A stretch of 21,440 bases of DNA from CAZHZT01 sp964537285 (GTDB lineage Bacteria > Bacteroidota > Bacteroidia > Chitinophagales > Saprospiraceae): NCBI GenBank assembly GCA_964537285.1, contig CAZHZT010000099.1:1-21440 (forward strand), in the 5' to 3' direction. This document shows, piece by piece, positions 1 through 6,038 of the stretch. Position numbers and translations under genes: made by a program. The number at the start of each line of letters is the position of its first letter. Position 1 is the stretch's first letter. The notes below the pieces were generated by a model. It was not told the origin of the DNA. It searched no databases and saw nothing but the letters and a program-made list of their open reading frames with translations.

Positions 1-22
1 TGAATACAGCCTTGATTTTTTG

Positions 23-49
23 CTACTTTTTCATCAAGGAAAAAGTAGA
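23..49. repeat. short inverted repeat, 9-bp arms
   Basis: The arms CTACTTTTT (23-31) and AAAAAGTAG (41-49) pair perfectly around a 9-nt loop. It lies downstream of dnaG and beyond that gene's own hairpin, and the gene to the left is outside the window. From memory, similar CTACTTTTT/AAAAAGTAG hairpins are common between Bacteroidota genes. Its role cannot be told from the sequence. Confidence 0.5.
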
Positions 50-90
50 TAAAGCTTTGATTAACAGACCATGCAAATATTTTTTTTACA

Positions 91-130
91 AAACATGAGC
101 CATCCTTAAAACTCAGGATGACTCATGTTT
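91..130 (-). terminator. hairpin at the dnaG stop codon, probable terminator
   Basis: Arms 91-106 and 115-130 are 16 nt each. The only non-Watson-Crick position (100/121) becomes a G-U wobble when read as minus-strand RNA, which favours a role in the dnaG transcript. The hairpin overlaps the dnaG stop codon (129-131). Only a short U run (UUUU) follows on the minus strand, so it is not a textbook rho-independent terminator. It could instead protect the 3' end. Confidence 0.6.
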
Positions 131-2084
131 ACCGGATAATTACCCTATTTAACTCCTTGGCTAAATCATTGCGGCGTGTAGTTAGTTCCTGATGAACTTT
201 GAGGTAAATCATCAGTTCTTCGTCCTTACGGGCTTTCTGAAGATCAAGGATGTATTGCTTGTTATCTTCACACATCTCTGTAAACTTACGGAGCTTGAAC
301 TCTAGCAGCACCCGCCGGCTATCCAGAAAGAAGTTTTCTTCCGGCATCACCTGAGTTTGCAGGATGATGTCCCATTTGGCTTCCCAGTTGGGACTGTATT
401 CAAAAGGAGATTGAAGAAGATCTATAGCAATCTCCCGGATTTTTGGGTCACTGTGCTGTGTGAATAACGTACGATCCAGGGGTTCTTTATCTAAAAGCCT
501 TTTCAGGCAGATTCTGGCAATCCGGCCGTATGAGACGTTATTAAAATCATCCAGTACCTCCTCAATATTTCCCAGAATATAAGCAGCCACACTGAGTTGT
601 TCTTCTTCATCGTATATTTTTCCACCAAATAACACCAGAATGCGGGCAATTTCTTTTTCATGAAGGTCATTGATCTTAAGGTCTTTAGAAACTTCCATTT
701 CTCGGCCAACCTGCTCTTCCTTAGAAACCACCGTTTGTTTTTCTTCTTCTTCGGGGGCTTCCCTGGCTTGCTGGTTTTTCTCTTTTTTAATGGCCTGGGT
801 AACCAATTTATTGGTTTCATCCACAAGGACTTGTTCACTTACCTCCAGGATTCTGGATGCCTCTTTTAGATAAAGGCCTCTTTTAATGGGGTCAGGGATT
901 ATAGCAATGCTTTCAATAATTGTCCGGATAACCTGCGATTTCTTAATGGGGTCATTGCCTGCCTCACCTAGCAGGAGGTCAATCTTGAGAAAAATGAAAT
1001 CCTTGGCTTCCTTTTGAGCATATTCCTGAAAAGCACTCTTGCCAACCTTTTTGATGTAGGAATCAGGATCTTCTCCCTCAGGAAGAATTACCACCCGGAC
1101 GTTTAGGTCCTGTTTCAAGGCTACATCCAGGCCTCTGAGAGCGGCATTAATCCCGGCTTTATCACCATCGTAAATAATCTTTAAATTTGGGGTGAAGCGC
1201 TTGATGAGTTGTACCTGCCCTGTAGTAAGCGAGGTTCCTGATGAAGCGACTACATTTTCAATGCCTGCCTGATGAAGGGAGAGCACATCTGTGTAGCCTT
1301 CTACCAACATACATTCATCTAGTTTGCGTACTGCCTGTTTAGCAAAGTAAATACCATAGAGAATGTTACTCTTATGGTAAATTTCAGTCTCCGGCGAGTT
1401 CAGATATTTGGGACCCCTGGCATCTTTTTGAAGGATACGGCCGGCAAAGGCAAGGACTTTACCGCTCAAACCATGAATTGGAAAAATAACTCTATCCCGG
1501 AAGAAATCCTTGTCTTTTTGAGTGGTTAATCCCAGCTTTTTTAAAAAATCAATGTTGTAATTGGCTTGAACAGCGGCTTTAGTGAATATATCCCAACCAG
1601 CAGGAGCGTAGCCCAGATTAAATTTTTCTATGGTGGATTCCAGAAAACCTCTTTCCTTAAAATAACTCAAACCAACACTCTTGCCGCGGTCCGTCTCCAA
1701 AAGTTGTTTTTGGAAATACTCCATAGCATAGTTGTTGACAAGATGAAGGCTCTCCTGGAGCTGCCGCTCTGCTTTTACCTCTTCACTGGCTTCCGTTTCT
1801 TCTAATGCTATATTGAATCTACGCGCCAAATGCCGGATAGCATCCGGAAAGGACAAGTTTTCGTGATCCATTACGAACTGAACAGCATTGCCGCCCTTCC
1901 CACAACCAAAACATTTGTAGATGCCTTTAGCTGGTGAAACCACAAAAGAAGGAGTCTTTTCATCGTGAAACGGACAGAGCCCTTTCATATTTACGCCTGC
2001 TCGTTTGAGGTTGACATAATCCTGAACAACTTCTTCTACGGCAGCCTTTTCAATAACTTCTTGTATGGATTTAGGATTAATCAA
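129..2084 (-). CDS. dnaG: DNA primase DnaG
   Basis: This primase makes the RNA primers for chromosome replication together with the replicative helicase. The 651-residue length fits the family. An N-terminal CHC2 zinc ribbon has ligands C37, H40, C58 and C61. The central catalytic core has the basic FRDRVIFPI segment (about 195-203) and a TOPRIM domain with E262 in VEGYTDV, DGD at 306-308, and further acidic residues at 339-341. A charged Lys/Glu-rich linker (about 430-475) leads to a C-terminal region expected to bind helicase. The start is TTG (2082-2084): an in-frame TAA sits at 2100-2102 with no ATG between, and the next internal Met is residue 33, which would cut into the domain just before the zinc ligands. 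The gene is divergent from the zinc-ribbon gene across an 800-bp gap, so it probably has its own promoter. The assignment is secure. Confidence 0.97.
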   Translation of the reverse strand: MINPKSIQEVIEKAAVEEVVQDYVNLKRAGVNMKGLCPFHDEKTPSFVVSPAKGIYKCFGCGKGGNAVQFVMDHENLSFPDAIRHLARRFNIALEETEASEEVKAERQLQESLHLVNNYAMEYFQKQLLETDRGKSVGLSYFKERGFLESTIEKFNLGYAPAGWDIFTKAAVQANYNIDFLKKLGLTTQKDKDFFRDRVIFPIHGLSGKVLAFAGRILQKDARGPKYLNSPETEIYHKSNILYGIYFAKQAVRKLDECMLVEGYTDVLSLHQAGIENVVASSGTSLTTGQVQLIKRFTPNLKIIYDGDKAGINAALRGLDVALKQDLNVRVVILPEGEDPDSYIKKVGKSAFQEYAQKEAKDFIFLKIDLLLGEAGNDPIKKSQVIRTIIESIAIIPDPIKRGLYLKEASRILEVSEQVLVDETNKLVTQAIKKEKNQQAREAPEEEEKQTVVSKEEQVGREMEVSKDLKINDLHEKEIARILVLFGGKIYDEEEQLSVAAYILGNIEEVLDDFNNVSYGRIARICLKRLLDKEPLDRTLFTQHSDPKIREIAIDLLQSPFEYSPNWEAKWDIILQTQVMPEENFFLDSRRVLLEFKLRKFTEMCEDNKQYILDLQKARKDEELMIYLKVHQELTTRRNDLAKELNRVIIR

Positions 2085-2102
2085 GTAAAGTATAGTTTTT
2101 TA

Positions 2103-2127
2103 GTTCTTTGACAATTTGTCAAAGAAC
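2103..2127. repeat. 11-bp perfect palindrome upstream of dnaG
   Basis: Arms GTTCTTTGACA (2103-2113) and TGTCAAAGAAC (2117-2127) surround a 3-nt loop, 19 bp upstream of the dnaG TTG. The 19-mer ACAATTTGTCAAAGAACGA (2111-2129) occurs again on the other strand at 17817-17835, upstream of the ABC-2 permease. It could be an operator, a transcript end or a dispersed repeat. Confidence 0.6.
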
Positions 2128-2170
2128 GATTTTTTTATAAAAATAAAGATAAGGCAGTAATAATTCTTTC

Positions 2171-2227
2171 TGATGGGATCCGGGAGGGCCGTTTTGCGGA
2201 GCAAAACGGCCCTCCCGGATCCCATCA
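2171..2227. repeat. 27-bp perfect palindrome with GGA loop (repeat family copy 1)
   Basis: Arms 2171-2197 and 2201-2227 are exact reverse complements over 27 nt around the 3-nt loop GGA. The loop-proximal core GGGCCGTTTTGC/GCAAAACGGCCC is shared with the palindrome at 10996-11046, while the outer stem differs. The loop reads GCGGAGC. No T-tract follows closely on either strand, so it is better described as a dispersed palindromic repeat than as a terminator. Confidence 0.85.
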
Positions 2228-2585
2228 AAGAGAGAATCATAGGATTTTTTGGCCAATAATCCTTATATTTATTCCTATTTGAAGCTTTTTTATACAAAAA
2301 AAACTTGGTTTTTTAACTTTTTTAGTGAATTAAGAAAACTTTAACAAATGAAAAGTGTAATGAAAAATTCGGAATGTTTTTGGATAGTTTTTTGATAAAC
2401 AGGTATTTATGATTGGAAGGTTTAACTATTGTTATTAAAAATAACATTTGCTTTAACATAAATCTCACCTAAAAACGTTTATCTATAGGAATCTTTTGAA
2501 AGGGAAGTCTGTTTATATTATAAAGTGAGCAAAAAAGAATAGAAATATATATAAAGATTTAATGGGTGTTCTCATAGTGTGTGGG

Positions 2586-2628
2586 CTGCCCCGTCTCCAA
2601 AACTTGGATGTACGGGGCAGATTTTTTT
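2586..2628 (+). terminator. rho-independent terminator-like hairpin with no gene in front of it
   Basis: CTGCCCCGT (2586-2594) pairs with ACGGGGCAG (2612-2620), a smaller TCCAA/TTGGA pairing lies inside the loop, and ATTTTTTT follows directly at 2621-2628. Outer segments CTCATAG (2571-2577) and CTATGAG (2635-2641) can also pair. On the plus strand this is a good intrinsic terminator, yet no coding sequence precedes it for more than 400 bp. It may end a small RNA or an upstream leader transcript. Confidence 0.6.
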
Positions 2629-2692
2629 GGTGTTCTATGAGGCTTTTTACGGCAAGAAAAAGAAAACGTTGCAAAAGGAATGACCTTTTTTG

Positions 2693-2859
2693 CTAGTGCT
2701 TCAGGAAGTAAATCCTTGATAGCTTTAAAAGCGATTATTTTGGTGGCAAACGAGGCGCGAAGAGGGAGCATAGCCAAAGTTACGTGACCGATGAGCAACG
2801 AAGTAGGCCGCCAAAAGAAGCCGTCTAAAGTGTCAAGGATTTAGTTCTTGAAGCACTAG
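2693..2859. repeat. 167-bp palindromic intergenic element (element A)
   Basis: The outer arms at 2693-2719 and 2833-2859 are 27 nt with two mismatches. Inner arms pair again (TTTTGGTGGC at 2738-2747 with GCCGCCAAAA at 2807-2816, one mismatch). The centre carries a GC-richer core (about 2748-2806) unlike the AT-rich surroundings. The element ends 32 bp before the ATG of the zinc-ribbon gene, so it will be in or near that gene's leader. Neither strand has a persuasive ORF. It is most likely a dispersed, non-autonomous repeat. Confidence 0.65.
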
Positions 2860-2891
2860 TGCTCCTCATCTCTGCTAAATAAGAAAAATAT

Positions 2892-3818
2892 ATGAAAAAT
2901 TGCCGAGTTTGCTTACATGCTCTTCCTCTTAAAGCCCGCTTTTGCCCTAATTGCGGCGCTAAAGTGGAATCAAAGGAGCAAATCTGCGCTTACTGTTACA
3001 CTGAGAATGCTTCCGGATCCAAGTTTTGCAGGCAATGTGGAAAGCCTTTGGGGGAACGTTCCATAGGAAATGATTATCGCATACTTTTTGCCGGTAATGA
3101 AGAAATGTTTAATAGCCTCAAAACTTATTTTTTAGGCGCCTTAAGACAAAGGCTTAAAGAAGAACAGCAAGTAAGGGATTATGAGCTTTACCTGAATGTC
3201 TTTTTTGAACCTCCTTTCACTGCTTTTTTTAATAAAAATGCGCAAAACCTCGTACGATTACTCAAAAAAATCGATGAAAACGTAGAAGAAGGCAAAGACG
3301 AGCAGGCTGACCATCTCATCATGAAAACGTTTGATGCCCTTCTGGATCATTTTATTATTGCCTACTGCAATCACCTGAATGCCATTTCTTTGCCAGGCGA
3401 TATCCTGCGTTATGCTAATGTCCACAACCTTCAGGACGTTGATATATCCTCTATGATAATGGATTACCTCGATCTGGAAAGTGAAAAAGAGCCGGTTTAC
3501 ATGAATTTCTTAACCATGCCAGTGGATAAACTGAAAAATGCTATTAAAGCATTTGTAAATACTCAAAAACAAGAGTCCATCTTCTTCATTTGTGATCAAT
3601 CGGTACTGGGTTCCTGTAAGGAGGGTTTTGCAATGACCAATAAGGCTTTGTATTGGAAAGCGCATTTTCAAAAAGCTAGAATGGTTGAATACAAAGCCCT
3701 GGAGTCCGTTGAACGTAAATCTTCATGGTTACTCATTAATGGCCTGTATTTCAGCGTCAATGCACGCCTTAACCTGAAGATGTTTAAACTCTTGAAAAAA
3801 ATCCGATCCCTCCACTGA
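2892..3818 (+). CDS. double zinc-ribbon protein with C-terminal PH-like domain
   Basis: This is a soluble 308-residue protein of unknown function. Two zinc ribbons open it: C4/C7/C18/C21 and C32/C35/C46/C49, each CxxC-x10-CxxC. A helical middle (about 60-225) has no motif I recognise. The C-terminal part (about 226-308) has the pattern of a bacterial PH-like/GRAM-type domain, with a strand, then GFAMTNKALYWKA, then a basic YKALESVERK segment and closing strands. No signal peptide or membrane segment is visible. Such ribbons often mediate protein or nucleic-acid contacts, but nothing here says which. It converges on the antiporter gene, whose stop codon lies 15 bp away. The zinc ribbons are clear; the PH-like call is moderate. 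Confidence 0.8.
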   Translation: MKNCRVCLHALPLKARFCPNCGAKVESKEQICAYCYTENASGSKFCRQCGKPLGERSIGNDYRILFAGNEEMFNSLKTYFLGALRQRLKEEQQVRDYELYLNVFFEPPFTAFFNKNAQNLVRLLKKIDENVEEGKDEQADHLIMKTFDALLDHFIIAYCNHLNAISLPGDILRYANVHNLQDVDISSMIMDYLDLESEKEPVYMNFLTMPVDKLKNAIKAFVNTQKQESIFFICDQSVLGSCKEGFAMTNKALYWKAHFQKARMVEYKALESVERKSSWLLINGLYFSVNARLNLKMFKLLKKIRSLH

Positions 3819-3819
3819 A

Positions 3820-3837
3820 ATAGCGATAAACGGCTAT
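3820..3837. terminator. weak 5-bp hairpin at a convergent gene junction
   Basis: ATAGC (3820-3824) pairs with GCTAT (3833-3837) in the 15-bp gap between two convergent stop codons, overlapping the antiporter stop. It is short and has no U-tract. This is the only convergent junction in the window without a long palindrome. Confidence 0.3.
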
Positions 3838-5897
3838 CCTTCCCCGTTCCCTACCGTTTGCCCATATCTTAAAACTACTCCGTAGAGAATAACTATACTA
3901 ATAAGCAGTAATATCGTACAAATGAGCCATCCTCCGCCCAGCAAAGTGGAAAGGCCGGCTAATACGATGCTTACTGCGCCCACCGTAAGTGCATAAGGCA
4001 ACTGTGTGCGAACGTGATCTATATGATTACAATCAGAAGCCAATGAACTCAGGATCGTGGTATCGGATATCGGCGAGCAGTGATCGCCCAGTACAGAAGC
4101 TGCCAAGACCACTGATATGACGTTTAAAAGGATCTCCATACTAATATCTTCACCCAAGCCTGCACTTTGACAAATTAGCCAGGTGGTTGGAATGGCAATA
4201 GGATATAAAATAGTCATGGTACTCCAACTTGAACCGGTTGAAAAAGAAATCAAGGCTGCAAGTATGAATACAATAACGGGCATTAAATAAGGATTTAGGT
4301 TTCCTTCCAGGGCAACGGAGAGAAAATCAACTGTATGAAGCTCATCTGTCGTAATGGCTAGAGACCAGGCCAGAGTAAGAATCAATATAGCCGGCAGAAT
4401 CGTTTTAAAACCGATCAAGAAGTTGTTCATGGTTTCCCATAGCGTCATTATCCGGTTGTAAAGAGTGATTATTATGGCAAGGGCGGCACCACTAAAAGAA
4501 GCCCACAATAAAGCAACGTAGGAATCTGCATTTCCGATAAGTTTACCCATTTTGAGAAAAAAAACAGCCTCCCCTTCAGGCCACAAGGCAGGCATGGCGC
4601 TCCAGATACTGCCCCAGGAGGCATTCCCCGGGTTTGCGCCTGCTTCCCGAAGCTCGGAATAAGTACTTTCCATACCTGTAGCGATTAGTCCCAAAAGAGT
4701 TACTATGATTACAGTAAGAACCGGTAAGAAGCCATGAAGCCAATTTTTTGGTGCTCCTTTTACTGGGCTTAGATCCTCTATATTCGAATCGTCTTCATCA
4801 GAGCTGTTCGATGAAGAAACTTTACCTGTTTTCCGGGCCCTAAGCTCGGCTTTGCGCATTGGCCCGTAATCACGCTGAGTATAAATGAGCATCAAAATAA
4901 ATATAAGAGTAAGTATAGGGTAGAAAGAGTATTTCAGGGAACTGAAAAATATGCCATAAGCACTAAGGTTCTGGTCAAAATCAACGATTTGAGAAACTCC
5001 ACTTTCAATAAAACCTAATTCCGCCCCTATCCAGGTAGTGATGAAAGCTACTGCCGCAACAGGGGCAGCAGTACTATCTACGATATAAGCTAGTTTTTCT
5101 CTTGAAATGCGAAAGCGGTCGGTCACAGGGCGCATTGTATTTCCTACAATGAGGGTATTGGCATAGTCATCAAAGAAAATAGCGACCCCCAGAAGCCATG
5201 TTACAAATTGGGCACTTTGAGGCGATTTGGCATACCTGGATAATCGATTTACAATACCCGCCATACCTCCATTTTTGGAAATTATCCCTACCATACCACC
5301 AATCAATAATGAGAATATGATGATTGAAATATGCCCTCCGTCGGTTAAGGCTGCTACGACATATTGCTCAATGGTTTTCAAAAAACTAATAAAAAGATAA
5401 TAGGGCGATTCCAGGCGCATTCCACCTGCAATAAAACTTCCTACCCAAATGCCCGTGAAAAGAGAAATAATCACTTCTCTAAAGATCAAGGCCATCAAAA
5501 TGGCGATTAGAGGTGGTAATACAGACAGCCAAAGAGGAATGGATACTAATCGAATGCTTCCATTATTCCGTTTGGCGGCATGTAGTAGTTGATAGCTTTT
5601 TTGTTCATTTGATTCCGAGCTTAAAAAAAGGAGCTGCCCGCTTGAACCTGGGGTGATCGATAGTAAATACCCCTTCGATTGAATTCGAAGGGGTGTCTCT
5701 TCTCCATTGACAAAAATCACCTCCCCGGAGTCGGGCTTCGAAGAGCTTTCAATAAGAATGAAATCCTTTTCTTTATCTTGAAAGACAGAGAACCGGCTCT
5801 CGCCCAAATCAAGCTCAGGGGAAGCTGCCAAGTTTGAAACAAAGGCACCTATTAACAGGAAAAGGAAAGCACTGGCCAAAATTCTACAAAATCTCAT
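3834..5897 (-). CDS. NhaC-family Na+/H+ antiporter with N-terminal extracytoplasmic extension
   Basis: This is a polytopic inner-membrane transporter that probably exchanges Na+ for H+. Family features include FFDDYANTLIVGN (about 241-253) and CSPISDTTILSSLASD near the C-terminus, both typical of NhaC/YuiF-like carriers, and about a dozen hydrophobic segments from residue 119 on. NhaC proteins known to me are roughly 450-530 residues; this one has 687. The excess is a signal-peptide-like start (1-25), a hydrophilic, probably periplasmic region (26-118) before the first carrier helix, and an acidic Ser/Asp-rich loop near 350-385. The ATG start at 5895-5897 gives a good signal peptide. The gene is divergent from the FG-GAP gene, with a conserved 41-nt palindromic motif between them. 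Substrate specificity (Na+/H+ or malate/lactate type) cannot be read directly. Confidence 0.88.
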   Translation of the reverse strand: MRFCRILASAFLFLLIGAFVSNLAASPELDLGESRFSVFQDKEKDFILIESSSKPDSGEVIFVNGEETPLRIQSKGYLLSITPGSSGQLLFLSSESNEQKSYQLLHAAKRNNGSIRLVSIPLWLSVLPPLIAILMALIFREVIISLFTGIWVGSFIAGGMRLESPYYLFISFLKTIEQYVVAALTDGGHISIIIFSLLIGGMVGIISKNGGMAGIVNRLSRYAKSPQSAQFVTWLLGVAIFFDDYANTLIVGNTMRPVTDRFRISREKLAYIVDSTAAPVAAVAFITTWIGAELGFIESGVSQIVDFDQNLSAYGIFFSSLKYSFYPILTLIFILMLIYTQRDYGPMRKAELRARKTGKVSSSNSSDEDDSNIEDLSPVKGAPKNWLHGFLPVLTVIIVTLLGLIATGMESTYSELREAGANPGNASWGSIWSAMPALWPEGEAVFFLKMGKLIGNADSYVALLWASFSGAALAIIITLYNRIMTLWETMNNFLIGFKTILPAILILTLAWSLAITTDELHTVDFLSVALEGNLNPYLMPVIVFILAALISFSTGSSWSTMTILYPIAIPTTWLICQSAGLGEDISMEILLNVISVVLAASVLGDHCSPISDTTILSSLASDCNHIDHVRTQLPYALTVGAVSIVLAGLSTLLGGGWLICTILLLISIVILYGVVLRYGQTVGNGEG

Positions 5898-5926
5898 TAG
5901 CCTTTTTAATATATTTGTAAATTCAT

Positions 5927-5983
5927 GGATTCGTTCGAAAAATTATTCTGCCGGGGGCAACGAATAACTTTTTTAACAAATCC
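5927..5983. repeat. imperfect 26-bp palindrome containing the shared 41-nt motif (copy 1)
   Basis: GGATT at 5927 to the centre near 5954 pairs with the segment ending AATCC at 5983, with a few mismatches and a small bulge. The inner part, 5937-5977, matches 18876-18916 at 35 of 41 positions without a gap. Both copies sit directly upstream of leftward genes (antiporter here, ABC ATPase there), in the same orientation relative to them. It could be a regulatory site or a dispersed hairpin. Confidence 0.65.
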
Positions 5984-6038
5984 GAAGTTGTGAAGTTATT
6001 CGCGAACAATGTAACTCAAAAATTGATAATTTCGAAAT

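Larger units (their letters stand above)
2085..2891. other. long divergent intergenic region, rich in hairpins
   Basis: This gap separates dnaG (leftward) from the zinc-ribbon gene (rightward). It holds, in order, an 11-bp palindrome (2103-2127), a 27-bp perfect palindrome (2171-2227), a very AT-rich stretch without a believable ORF (about 2230-2570), a plus-strand terminator-like hairpin (2586-2628) and a 167-bp palindromic element (2693-2859). Promoters for both flanking genes must lie here, but I could not place convincing -33/-7 boxes. Confidence 0.7.

Noticed and set aside
2085..2127. Bacteroidota -33/-7 promoter for dnaG
   Set aside because: TTTG and TATACTTT words exist on the minus strand, but their spacing is about 25 nt and the -7 word would put the transcript start at the start codon.
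2230..2590. Known housekeeping RNA (tmRNA, 6S, SRP or RNase P RNA) ending in the orphan terminator
   Set aside because: The stretch is very AT-rich, and I see none of the conserved cores of these RNAs. Only an unclassified small RNA remains possible.
2559..2798. 79-codon minus-strand ORF in the dnaG upstream gap
   Set aside because: It runs through the terminator-like hairpin and half of palindromic element A, has no recognisable domain, and its composition follows the repeats.
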